Translations under genes and position numbers: made by a program
Source of the DNA: Basidiobolus ranarum
Taxonomy: Eukaryota > Basidiobolomycota > Basidiobolomycetes > Basidiobolales
Assembly: GCA_040143965.1 (NCBI GenBank)
Contig: JASJQH010000164.1
Span: 1 to 23,564 of the forward strand
Length of the DNA: 23,564 bases
Direction of reading: 5' to 3'
Notes under the pieces: generated by a model
Told to the model about the DNA's origin: nothing
Database searches by the model: none
The model's input: only the letters and a program-made list of their open reading frames with translations
In this document: piece after piece, positions 11,703 through 21,490 of the stretch
Numbering within the stretch: position 1 is the stretch's first letter
How the letters are laid out: every line of letters starts with the position of its first letter

Positions 11703-13749
11703 AAGGTGTGAAGAGGGTAAAATATCCTATAAAAAGATGGAATATATAATTCTTCTGACTCTAATGGCTCTCGCTAATACATAAAAATAGTGAAATAGAT
11801 GTTCCAAGAAACAAAGGCAAATGGCAAACTATAATACGGAAAAGTGAAAGCTGTATAGCAACTCGGTAAGCTTGAACGATATAGGAAACCAAATGGCAAT
11901 AAGTGTAATTTCACGAGTCAAAAACTATCAGTTGGTGGGTATATTTCGGGTGGTCGACTACAATAATAGCCAGCCTGACTAATTGAGCTTAAACCTAGAT
12001 CTCCCCTTGCCAATAGAGTTATTGGAATCCTATATGATCTTGACTATCATTCACTGGTAAGCTACAATATTAACACCAATTTGATTCCGAATAACTGGCA
12101 ATCTGAAAAATAGCTCGAATAATTAGTATAAATTAAACGCTTCATTGTGGTATAAACGATGAAATAAAAAAGTCCCAGAGTAGAAGGTATTAACGGATCT
12201 TGACCGTGGTGGGTAAGAATTCGCTAAATAGGAAACCAGCTGCATGAGTATTCCCTAATTAGTATAGGCCTGCATATATTTAGCACAGTGGCAAGGCTAC
12301 AAACGGGATTCGATAGTAAAAGTAAGAAAAGTTACTGAATGAGTCCATTTTTCCATACTAACAATCATGTGCATGCAGTGCTAAACTCTTCTAATGCCTA
12401 CCTTTTTGTGAGAAGAATTAATACAAGCACTTCATCCTATCGATGACCAATCAAAAGGCTTGGGGATATCGTTCACATGTTAGAAGTAATTTAGCGATCC
12501 GATAGATTTACTAAATTCAGGGTTAAGCGATATTTCTAGCTGGATCTTACATGCGTATTCATTTAAACCAATACTCGAGGTTTGAATTTCTCTCCACATC
12601 ATTTTCGAAATTGTAGCAATAGAGTATTGCATAAATCGCATAAAAATTGAAGTAGCGTGTATTTAAGATTCCTTGGTTAAAACACATTCAAGTTGGATCA
12701 AATGTATGCAATCCCAGTTGATTGCAACATATAGCGAGATAATTGTGAAATGCATAGAAACGGCCAAATCGGACTAGATGTGTCTTTTACACGGGTCTCG
12801 AGAACAGTAGGCAAGATAAAGTAAACGTAGGCTAATACTAGAGAGGGTGTAAGCTAATTTTTAAATTGAGATCAATTGAATTTGAATTATCCATACGAAA
12901 TTAGGCTGAGATTAATACGCCAAAAGCTCCTTTACTGGCTCCTCTAGAGTTCCACAGGCTACGTAATTTCATATTCATGTTGGGCAGTGTCTCAATACTT
13001 CAATACGATCGGTTTTGAGACCAAAAGCTACATTGAAGAGATCCTCTGAGTGGAGGTGTAGGTGCAGGTAAAATAAAGTAACTAACACTCCTCCAGATTT
13101 AGAGACATGGGCCTATTTAGCGTATACAAGTTGTAAAATACTGTGCTACCGCATACCAATGCGCAAACTGTTTTCTTCTCAAAATATCTTCAGTTCAACG
13201 GTTCTATCATGCAAGTGTGAGTTTTCCCGTAGATCAGTCAACACAGCAGAGTATATCACATAATCAGGTTTAAGTCGTATATTATGCTGTGATCGTATAC
13301 AAAGTGTACATGGGGAATGAATAATAAATCATATTTAGTGGAATGCTCCTATTAAGATTACTTAGTCTCGACATCAATTGAAATGCTTGTTTACATATTA
13401 GATAAAGAAGCAGGGTTCAATCGGCATATAATCTTGTGCTCTAAGATTTAGTACAAGGACGTGCTATGTAAATGAATTGTTTGTATTCATTTGTTTCCGT
13501 TTTGGCGCTTGGTACACCAAATACACTCATGAGATGGCTGAACAATATAGGATATGTAGATGGGTAAATCGAGAATCTTTGGTTTTATACTAGACAAATG
13601 TATACAAAATGCTTAATAAATAAACAGGTACTAGAGGATATATAAATGGTTTTTTGGGAGGAAGAAGGTAATAGAAATCCACATCCACATACGAAAGATT
13701 CTAGGTTACTTGGTATAGGTGATGTGAAGCCGATAGTAGGTTCGTAGGC
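11703..13749. other. Gene-poor region between the intersectin and protease genes
   Basis: About 2 kb without an open frame of note on either strand. The part next to 11702 should hold the intersectin promoter: AATATATAAT at 11741-11750 reads as a TATA-like element on the minus strand. The part next to 13749 should hold the 3' flank of the protease gene. I recognise nothing else. Confidence 0.5.
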
Positions 13750-15207
13750 TCAAGAAGATACCAATTCAGCTATTCCAATCGTCTTTCTATCAGGATCAAA
13801 CACGACATACCAATAATCGAACCAACTAAGGCCTAGAATCCATACTCCATCAGTTCCTTGGACACCAGAGTAGCATAACTCGGGATTCCCTACTAACTTT
13901 CGAATAGTCTGCAAAGATCCCGCAGGAATCGAAAATTGACGTCCAGAAAATACGAAGCTCACTGCCGGGATATTATTGTCACACGGAATATACCAGCCGT
14001 CATTTTCAATATGTTGTGCTTCAGGAATACCTGAATGAATCTGGTTAACCAATACCGAGTCAATTGATGTTAATGCAGAACCAGTATCCACAACGATGAT
14101 GTCTTTGCCGCCTAGAGAAATACCGCCGAAAAGTATGTCATCTAACTGTAATTGCCAAGTGTGATCCCCTGCTGCGATAGGAATATGTGATATGTCACCT
14201 CTATAGTACTTATCATTTATATATCCGAAAGTTATTTCAGCATTCTGTCTGTTCTTTGGCAAGTATACGGCAAACTTATGTGAGCAGTCCGGAGAATCGG
14301 TACTTAGAGTTTCGATGAAGGGAACGATACCTAAAGTAAAGGTTACACTCTATTCGTAGAGCCTCTATTTCTAAAATTGCTTACCATTAACCGTCTCCGA
14401 TTGAAACCCAAGTCCTAGCAAACCATCAATGGGTTCAGTTAGGTAATCTCCTGAGATGCTTGTGGCAAGGGCAATTTTCTGCTGCTTTACGTTCAAATTT
14501 CCAATGGATAGGTTTTCCTACAAGGGTGGTGAGTTAGTAACAATAAAGGATACTATCATACTTTGAGCAAAGTTAAAACAATGTGCCCAACTCACGATCG
14601 CTTGAACTCCTTTAGCAAATGAGCTGTCTGCGTATTCAATTTCCCACGACTGACCATCGGGTGCAAAGCTGCTTGATCTTTCTGGATAAAAAAGCCGCGG
14701 TTTGGATCGACAGAAGTCATTTTCACACGGGTTAGCGTTTACCCAAATGTCGGCTGACCCCGTGTCAATAAACAGCTGAAACATTTGTGGTGGTGTTCCG
14801 ATTCCGACCTCCATGTAATACTAAATAGAGGATTCAGATGTTGGTACTTGTGTGATATATAATAGCTAACCACAAACTTACTGCTCCCAATGCTCCAGCT
14901 CTATAGTAAGTCACAGGACTTGCTCCTAAGTTTGTAGAATGATAAAAATTCCCTAGAGTCTGTTTAGCTTCTCATATGATAACTTCTAAAAGGTTGGATA
15001 AATACCTGCTTTGTTCTTTTCGCCATGCATTGTAGTTGTCGCAACAGTAGTGAGGTTAGATTTATATCGAATTCCAAAATTAAGCCTACTAGCCCAGTGA
15101 TTAATCATAATGAACATAAGCCAAAGAAAAATCACTTCTTACTCTGACGGGACAGCCAAAACTGCTACAGCTAACATCGAATTTATTAAAAAGTTGACAG
15201 CCATCAT
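13750..15207 (-). CDS. Secreted pepsin-family aspartic protease (family A1)
   Basis: Six exons on the minus strand (15207-15143, 15088-15006, 14952-14882, 14820-14596, 14517-14385, 14330-13750) give 385 residues and keep frame throughout. Residues 1-21 look like a signal peptide (hydrophobic core with LAVAVLAV); about 22-70 would be a short propeptide. The mature enzyme begins near YYMEVGIGTPPQ. Catalytic Asp92 sits in FIDTGSADIWV and Asp274 in VVDTGSALTSID. Tyr136 in IEYADSS is the flap tyrosine. Cys105/Cys110 and Cys309/Cys345 match the usual disulfides. The C-terminus has WILGLSWFDYWYVVFD, as in the family. Secretion or vacuolar location is inferred; no clear GPI-anchor tail is seen. The exon 2 acceptor is a tandem TAGTAG. 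The start is the first of two adjacent ATGs, 80 bases after a TATA element. Confidence 0.92.
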
Positions 15208-15286
15208 GATTTTAGGGTCACAATGAGCAAAATGCAGAGATATCTGGTATTTTAGGATAAGCAATAGGATGTTGGGGTGAGGCCAG

Positions 15287-15298
15287 TTTTATATAAAA
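15287..15298 (-). promoter_or_regulatory. TATA element of the aspartic protease gene
   Basis: TTTTATATAAAA is a perfect palindrome about 80 bases before the protease ATG at 15207. On the minus strand it contains TATATAAA, a near-consensus TATA box. Confidence 0.6.
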
Positions 15299-16195
15299 CT
15301 CGAGTTGTTATTTGATGCGGAAAAAACAATGCGTCAATTGTCTTTCTGGTTATTAGAGAAGACTCAAGATTACGAGATCGTGCATACAATTAACTCGATA
15401 TTCCTACCGAAACACTGGGGTAGGAGATGAAACATTGAGTGTATCCAAGCGTAGATAAACAAGTGTTCGTGCTAGTTGATATTTATATACAATTGCTAGT
15501 CAGTACGAATCTCAATGAATGTAGACGTAACGCCAGCCGTAAATATGCTTAGCAACACGGCTCCAGGAAAGCCGTCGTGACTTGGAGCTTTGTGTAGCTC
15601 TACAGTCAAGCCTTATTCCGCCACATCTTGCCAATATTCAAGGATGCAGTTGCTGGAGTGTTTTGAGATCTAAGTACTCTGTCTGAATTAACGAAAATAT
15701 TAATGTTTGTGGTGCACATATATGTTTTAATTGTTATGCAAGAGCTGGTTTCTTAAAAGGCTTGCACAAATCTCAACATTAAAATATAACACCAGTGGTT
15801 CATTAAGGATCGACAAGATCACACAGAAATTCAATCACTAGAACTATGGTCACTACAGAATCACAATGTTTCACTAAAACACTGTGATTAAGGGAACGTT
15901 TCAACGTAGTAACTAAGGAACCATCATGCATGGCGGAGGATTCTTACAACAGCCAGTCAGCCTAACAAACAAAATACCTAGTGTCACACTGATAGTCAGA
16001 ACAGCTTAGACCAGGAATAATAAACTCCGCGAGTTCAACGTTTTCAATAGACATTATTCTTGTTGGTGTGGAGTAGTTCTTTGTTCCAATCAGAAGATGG
16101 TTAGTCGGAGAAATCTTGTTACTCGTCTGCTCACAATCTCAGACTATCGAGAGCCTCAAAAGAGTCATGTGTATTCAACTACTTTGGTCTATCAG
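15299..16195. other. Intergenic region between protease and receptor 2
   Basis: No coding region, RNA gene or repeat could be supported. The genes on either side are divergent, so this stretch probably holds upstream control sequence for both. Confidence 0.5.
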
Positions 16196-16213
16196 TATAT
16201 ATACATATATATA
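16196..16213. repeat. Interrupted TA repeat upstream of receptor 2
   Basis: A run of TA units with a single CA interruption, about 210 bases before the receptor 2 ATG. It contains TATATA and could serve as part of the promoter, but it may equally be a simple repeat. Confidence 0.6.
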
Positions 16214-16310
16214 CCATAACCTGGCTCCATACCAACCATTTGTTCATACAGGGAACGCCTTAGACTTTATATCCTGTTTTTCTGTAAATAATTAAATTCC
16301 GGTGTTAAAG

Positions 16311-16324
16311 CCTAACCCTAACCC
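16311..16324. promoter_or_regulatory. Telomere-type motif (two CCCTAA units) in the receptor 2 promoter
   Basis: CCTAACCCTAACCC is seen about 100 bases before the ATG of receptor 2; read on the minus strand it is GGGTTAGGGTTAGG. Short TTAGGG repeats inside promoters bind Tbf1/Teb1/TRF-like Myb proteins in yeasts. Here binding is inferred. It may also be a relic of telomeric DNA. Confidence 0.5.
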
Positions 16325-16419
16325 CAAGATAATCCACATCTAACCTATTCCCAGATCACCAAGCCTCTAAAGTGGAAAAGAAAAGGTAACCTTTGAAAAT
16401 AAGAACCTTATCTTAAGCC

Positions 16420-17655
16420 ATGATCGTAGAAACACAAAGTAATTCAACTCTCAAATGGCTATCTTCTGGGCTTAATATCCTATCCATTGTATGTTCTATG
16501 GTGGTGGTGTCGAGTATTTTGTCTATTCAACTCTATCGACCTAGTTTAACGAGACGTATTTCTTTCCGCTTAAGGCTATGGATTGCTTTGACGTACATAT
16601 TTTTCAGTGGATTTCAACTATTGATGTCTACCTCCTGGGTAAATAGTCGTGTGGGATGTTCGCTGATAGTTTGGGGATATTTAGAGTTCACGTTGGCCTC
16701 ATTATTCCTTACCGTAACAATACCTATTAACCTACATCGGGTATTCCTAAAAAACAAACAACCACAAAACAACTCTGAGATATATAATGTACTTTTCGCC
16801 ATGGTCATGTCACTAATGCTGACCTCTCCGCCGTACTTCTTAGGGTTCTACGGCCGCAGTAATAATGACAATACATGTTGGATCCAAGGAACTCTTACCA
16901 GAGTCACGGTACTCCACTGGTCTATCCTGTTCAGTTGGATGATCCTGAGTATTCTCTATATATTTTGGGTCACATTGTGGACATACCAAACTACTCATAA
17001 CGAAGGCCAAAAAGTCAAATCTGATTTGCCACCCATCCAATATCTTTCCAATAATTCCTCATCTAACACATCCCAGTCTGAATCCTTGCCATGTGCTATC
17101 TGGGATCAAATCCCAACCGGAGGTCGCATTCGAAGTGCTTTAAGGAGGATTACCATTTATCCATTTGTTTGGGCTATTTTACAGTCAATATTCGTAATAT
17201 TTGGAATATCCTCTATGCTGAATAGGCCTGGACACAACTCTCGACTGGTACTTGTAGTTCTTACTGCGGTACATGGTATCGTCCATTCAGTAACGTTTTG
17301 CTGGGACCCAACAGTTCAAGTATGCTTGAATACGTTGTCAACAGATCTACTCGAACAATACCACTCGCGTCCACGTAAAGCAGGTCTTAGGTCCAAGTTG
17401 ATTTATCTATTTTGCAAGGTTATTGCATCAGAAGATCAAACCAAGAGTCTCCAAGATGAATTACTCAGCCAAAGTAACTCGGATTCAGGCACCCGACAAA
17501 GTCCTGCGGAGACATTATTTGCCAACTCCAAATTCGACCTAACTCTAAAGACCCCCACTAGAGCTCACTTCTTTAACCAAAGCGAAATTTCAGTAGATCA
17601 AATGTCCTATTCAACAGGTAGCCAAGAAAGAAAGTTAAAATTGGGCCTTATTTAA
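16420..17655 (+). CDS. Seven-transmembrane receptor, Git3 / cAMP-receptor-like (receptor 2)
   Basis: A single-exon gene of 411 residues, predicted to be a G-protein-coupled receptor. Hydrophobic segments lie at about 16-38, 48-70, 80-105, 122-144, 162-190, 243-266 and 274-297. Cys80 before helix 3 and Cys153 in NTCWIQG form the likely outer disulfide. Inner loop 1 carries RRISFRLRLW, matching DRVSLRL in the paralog at 2815. Helix 6 has RITIYPFVW and helix 7 ends in CWDPTVQ. Asn8 in NST is a glycosylation sequon in the outer N-terminus. The third inner loop (about 190-242) is longer and Ser/Asn-rich, and the tail of about 110 residues has many Ser/Thr/Lys, as expected for regulatory phosphorylation. 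The ligand is unknown. AATAAA lies 81 bases after the stop. Its nearest downstream neighbour is a secreted small protein gene in convergent orientation. Confidence 0.85.
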   Translation: MIVETQSNSTLKWLSSGLNILSIVCSMVVVSSILSIQLYRPSLTRRISFRLRLWIALTYIFFSGFQLLMSTSWVNSRVGCSLIVWGYLEFTLASLFLTVTIPINLHRVFLKNKQPQNNSEIYNVLFAMVMSLMLTSPPYFLGFYGRSNNDNTCWIQGTLTRVTVLHWSILFSWMILSILYIFWVTLWTYQTTHNEGQKVKSDLPPIQYLSNNSSSNTSQSESLPCAIWDQIPTGGRIRSALRRITIYPFVWAILQSIFVIFGISSMLNRPGHNSRLVLVVLTAVHGIVHSVTFCWDPTVQVCLNTLSTDLLEQYHSRPRKAGLRSKLIYLFCKVIASEDQTKSLQDELLSQSNSDSGTRQSPAETLFANSKFDLTLKTPTRAHFFNQSEISVDQMSYSTGSQERKLKLGLI

Positions 17656-18217
17656 AACCAATTGTGCGGAATGCAACTTGTACAAATTTCTTCACCCTAC
17701 ATTATAACTTTTACTAGTACCAACTTAAATTAATGAATAAATTCTTATTAACAAATGAGGCGGAGTCATATATATGATGTATTAGGTAATCGCACCAATG
17801 GGGATTGTAAGTATAACCCAGCCACAGTCATTACTGCCATTACATAGATCTAAGGCCCATCGCTCATTTGTAGTTAACTACAAATAAAGTAACTTGTCTG
17901 AAACTCAGTCACTGTTTACATCAAAAGGATAGCACCTTAAGCCGTCGTACTTGCCTCTGATGACTGGATCAACCTGCAACTCCTAATATCTGCTGACCAA
18001 TTCCAAAGGAACAAGGTAAAATCATTGTTTTGGAACTGTACTCTAGAGAGTTCTAGTACCACAAGAGTATTTACTAATGGAAACAATCCTTCAGCATATG
18101 TCACCGCTTTACTGCTAGCATCAATCCTGGAAGTTCATGGGATGTACATTGAGTCACTTCTGTCACATGAATTGCAAGGGAAAATATTATATATGTTGAG
18201 CATAGGAAAATGAACCG
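17656..18217. other. Intergenic between convergent receptor 2 and secreted-protein genes
   Basis: Holds the 3' flanks of two convergent genes. A 62-codon open frame at 18025 has no recognisable feature and is probably chance. Nothing else supported. Confidence 0.5.
17736..17741 (+). terminator. AATAAA polyadenylation signal of receptor 2
   Basis: Consensus AATAAA on the coding strand, 81 bases after the TAA of receptor 2. Confidence 0.6.
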
Positions 18218-18223
18218 TTTATT
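18218..18223 (-). terminator. AATAAA polyadenylation signal of the small secreted protein gene
   Basis: TTTATT on the plus strand reads AATAAA on the minus strand, about 50 bases past the stop of the secreted-protein gene. Confidence 0.6.
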
Positions 18224-18271
18224 TAATTTGGGAAAAATCATGCCACCTACAAAATGCATACCAAATCTAAT

Positions 18272-18661
18272 CTAAAGGCTTTCCAGGTTACGCTTCTTGA
18301 TTCCACTGTATCTTTCCAATTTATCCTTAACATTTATCAAGCCAGCGACTTCCAATAATTCACCTATCGTCATGTTCAAAGGGATACGCTTCAGTTTCTC
18401 AAACTTCTTGAATATGCGATTGATTCCCTTGAAGGAGGAAGTCTTCTTCAACAAGAGTTTCAATGCTTTAAGTGTGATAACCGCCCGAGTAACACCTTTC
18501 AACTTCAGTTCGTTTAAGCTGTCTAATTCTGGAGTCTCCGCTAGATCACGCTTTGTAAGCGGGGTTCCAGGATGTGGTCTCGGATCAGAAGATGATGCTA
18601 CCACATAGCAAGTAGCAAAAGCTAGAGCGAACAAAAGAGTGATGAATTTTGGCAAGAACAT
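18272..18661 (-). CDS. Small secreted lysine-rich protein with dibasic (Kex2-type) cleavage sites; unknown function
   Basis: No family recognised. The 129-residue product starts with a clear signal peptide (about 1-23, hydrophobic core FITLLFALAFATCYVV) and then an Asp/Pro-rich stretch ending in Lys-Arg at 37-38. Further dibasic sites lie at 91-92 and at 122-124 (KKR), five residues before the C-terminus. Kex2 cutting would release pieces of about 39-92 and 93-124. The first piece is lysine-rich, with an amphipathic-helix look in its second half (ALKLLLKK, then INRIFKKFEKLKR). There is one sequon, NMT at 96-98, and no cysteine after the signal peptide. The frame stays open up to an ATG at 18745, but the ATG at 18661 is preferred: it places the signal peptide at the N-terminus and lies 52 bases after a TATAAA. 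Possible roles are a secreted effector, an antimicrobial or a signalling peptide; the sequence does not decide. Confidence 0.7.
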   Translation of the reverse strand: MFLPKFITLLFALAFATCYVVASSSDPRPHPGTPLTKRDLAETPELDSLNELKLKGVTRAVITLKALKLLLKKTSSFKGINRIFKKFEKLKRIPLNMTIGELLEVAGLINVKDKLERYSGIKKRNLESL

Positions 18662-18712
18662 GATAGAGATGGAAAGAGGTGGAATGAAAATCTTCAACGT
18701 GGTATGCAACGC

Positions 18713-18718
18713 TTTATA
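18713..18718 (-). promoter_or_regulatory. TATA box of the small secreted protein gene
   Basis: TATAAA on the minus strand, 52 bases before the chosen ATG at 18661. It lies inside the alternative longer reading frame, which argues against the upstream ATG at 18745. Confidence 0.55.
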
Positions 18719-18745
18719 GCCGTTCTTTGTGATGATTGCATCCAC

Positions 18746-19258
18746 TCAAACATTGTGATGAGTTGGCATTAAGGGGTACGCTGTTACAGAAGTGCAATAG
18801 GTGATCGATATCCTCAACATATACATCCATGCAGTATGCAATGGTCCATCACTGACTACTTCTACAGTCCACTTTAGAAAATTAGATTAATATGTACAAT
18901 TGATACTAATATTATATGAACAATCGAAAGCGAAACAACACATCGAAGGTTTCACTGTTATGTTTCAAGAGGTATAGTAGAAAAGACTTGCAGTGAATGT
19001 GCTTACAAGGCTACCTTACATTACCGATCTCAATGCATGCTCGTACTACGAAATTTGGTGTAGTCTCTAACCAGGTATCCCATTAACACGTAACTAAAGC
19101 AGGAAATTGTTACTTAGGTTGCCAAACATGGAAGTTCGTTACTACTGCATCTATGTAATCGAGGTTGAAGGCATTGCATGCATCAAATTCGGCTATGTAG
19201 AGGTAGATTGTGAGATGTATGAACATCAAAGAAATAGGGAAATGTAAATGACTCCTTG
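18746..19258. other. Intergenic left of the inverted repeat
   Basis: No gene supported. Weak similarity to the reverse complement of the region right of 20697 may continue into this stretch, which would make the inverted duplication longer than the arms listed here. Confidence 0.4.
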
Positions 19259-19650
19259 TTTCGTATAGTTGCACGAGTTAAATTTTCACTTCATCCCTAA
19301 AACATTAACACTTTATATATGTATAATACAGTATCAGCCCAAATTCCACATATGCTCCATCATTCTTTGCTTTGGTCTTGTGTCTTTTACTGCAAATCCA
19401 ATCATTTTAAATGGGGTAGGTGTAGAAAATATTAACACTTGGAAAGCTTCTACAGAGGTATATGTTAAAGTATTTGGGCGCCTGTTGGAAGTGGTTGGGA
19501 GAATTAGAGAAATTGGTGGTTTTCACTTATTGATTTATTGAGTTCAAAGTTGACATTATAGTTTTATCAAGATGTAAACAAACTAACGTGTAGTATATGT
19601 TAAGAAAGGTCCCAGGAACATGTGTGGAAAGTTTGGAGCTTCCAGTACAA
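19259..19650 (+). repeat. Left arm of a diverged inverted repeat
   Basis: The part from 19463 to 19650 matches the reverse complement of 20263-20452 clearly. Shared blocks include TGTTAAAGTATTT, GGTGGTTTTCACTTATT, AAAGTTGACATT, TATAGTTTTATCAA and AAAGGTCCC, in the same order and spacing. Outward the match weakens but is still visible at CCAATC and at GTTTCGTAT (about 19260, partner near 20696). A 90-codon open frame at 19269-19541 inside this arm is not preserved in the other arm, so it is not reported as a gene. No target-site duplication or transposase was found. Confidence 0.8.
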
Positions 19651-20262
19651 AAAAGAACGAAAGATTTTGAATTTTATTATTTTTAGCACCACTTATCTTC
19701 TTTATTACTTTTAGTTGCATTGTTGAGAATTCGCATGCAAATGGGCTCAAGAACATAACCATAATAGAAAACATAACTGCAAAGCATGCTACTTAAATCC
19801 AAAGATCTTGACCAAGCCTCTTCGGCCATCAATTATATTTCCACAGTATTAATATTATGTCTCTTAGGTGCATTAGGTTCATAAAATCTTTGGAAGATAT
19901 GCAAGATATTTGGCTAATATTTTTAACTGCTGTTCGTAGTTAACTTACTCAATACATGAAACAGGTGAACTCAAAAATCAAGCATTGACCGGCTTATTTC
20001 TCCTAATCTAAAGGCGACTATGTACTATATTCCGGAAATAATATATATAGTATAGTTAACTATCTCTAAATTAGAAATGAACAGAATTACATCACCGCCA
20101 ATCTGTTGAAGTTAGCATTGCCTAAACACCTATATAGTCATCTATAGCTTAGTATTTAGTTATTCTATATTGAACTAAGATATCACTCATTATTCTCATG
20201 AGAAATTTACTTAGAATATTGACACCACTTAGAAGTTGTCAGATATATAGATTTTTCAAACT
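19651..20262. other. Spacer between the inverted repeat arms
   Basis: About 610 bases of AT-rich DNA with no coding region seen. I did not find self-complementarity continuing through the spacer. Confidence 0.5.
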
Positions 20263-20697
20263 TGTGCTAGAAGCCTCAAACTTTGTGCACATGTTTCCGG
20301 GACCTTTTTTAATACATTCTATACGTTTGCTTGCTTACATATTGATAAAACTATAAATGTCAACTTTCTATTCAATAAATAAATAAGTGAAAACCACCAA
20401 TTCTTCTAGTTCTCCAAACTACTTCCAACAAACTCTCAAAATACTTTAACACAATCTATGCTGCTTGCTGAAACTCAATAGAAATCAGAGAGTGACTATA
20501 GAGGTTGAAATTTATTGAATGGCGTTGTCACATCTTCAAACTTTAAAGATTGGAAATACAAAATAGTTTACTAAAGTGTGAAGGAAGACAAGTGTCAGCA
20601 AGACTGAGAATTATAATTTAGGAACTTCATTATCATGGGTCGGATTTTGTGATCAACTTCGAGTGTATTTTCCCTCAACATGGTGCAGATACGAAAC
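20263..20697 (-). repeat. Right arm of a diverged inverted repeat
   Basis: Reverse-complement partner of 19259-19650, strongest at 20263-20452. In the inner block around 20268-20325, which aligns without gaps, differences are largely C/T and G/A changes. The arms could fold into a long imperfect hairpin if transcribed. A fold-back or MITE-like element, or an old inverted duplication, would explain it. Confidence 0.8.
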
Positions 20698-21490
20698 TGA
20701 ATTTGTTGCTAAGTATATTTCATAGCGATCTGTAAGGAAATGCTTAAATTCCAGTACTACTGATTTCAATCGACGCACTATATGTGTTGGAAGTTGCCTA
20801 CATTTTATAACGGTGGCATTCTACTGGATTCCTTCCGCTTATAATTCGTAAATATCAACTTGATGAGATGTGTGAATATGAGGATTTCTGATTGCACACG
20901 CAATTGGGTGAAATTCAAAGTTGTATCGATAGTTAATAACAGTTGAGTGGAGTTTTAAGGAAATCTAATAATAGCAATTCTGTTGAGAACGTTTTCAAGT
21001 TTCTTGGATATTTCAATTCAAGTTGTGATTTCAGTAGTATATATGTTACAGACTGTATATGATTACTTGAGTACCCAGTGAAAATACTTCAACATGTACT
21101 GTACACCTACTCGATTACAACGGATTGGCAATAATTGACTAATTATGTACGGTCTTTGAATATTAGGTCTCGTTTATTTTCTTGATGATAGAACCCTCAT
21201 TATGGCTAACACTCATAAAAGATATGATAATACTAGTGTATTCAACGACTGACTAAAATTGGCAGCCACTTTGCCCAATTGCCAACATCCAGATGTAGCT
21301 AAAGTCAGGAATACACAAATTCATTCTAAACGGATCCAATCGAGGAGTGCAATAGACCATACACTACAAATGGATATTGGAAAGACAGCCAAAATATGTT
21401 TCGGTGAAATCTATTCTTTTTAAATTCAAGTGAATTGACAGTGAAATAGCTATACAAAAAATAAATAAACCATCAAGCCAAATAGCTACT
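20698..21490. other. Intergenic between the inverted repeat and the G alpha gene
   Basis: No gene, RNA or clear signal supported. The right end is the 3' flank of the G alpha gene; no consensus AATAAA on the minus strand was seen close to its stop. Confidence 0.5.

Noticed and set aside
12000-12055. Short plus-strand stretch reading LPIELLES, reminiscent of an F-box start, followed by a GTAAGC donor-like site
   Set aside because: There is a stop close upstream, no ATG, no convincing next exon and no repeats downstream.
16311-16324. Chromosome end
   Set aside because: Only two telomere-type units are present and unique coding sequence lies on both sides.
18662-18745. Longer N-terminus for the small secreted protein
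   Set aside because: It would bury the signal peptide internally and includes the TATA box; the ATG at 18661 is better.
19269-19541. 90-codon open frame inside the left repeat arm
   Set aside because: The matching part of the right arm has stops and frame-breaking length differences, so the reading frame is not under visible constraint.
19583-19774. 63-codon minus-strand frame starting with a signal-like segment; part of it resembles a frame in the right arm
   Set aside because: The shared stretch is about 20 residues and lies in DNA that matches anyway because of the inverted repeat. The signal-like start has no counterpart in the other arm.
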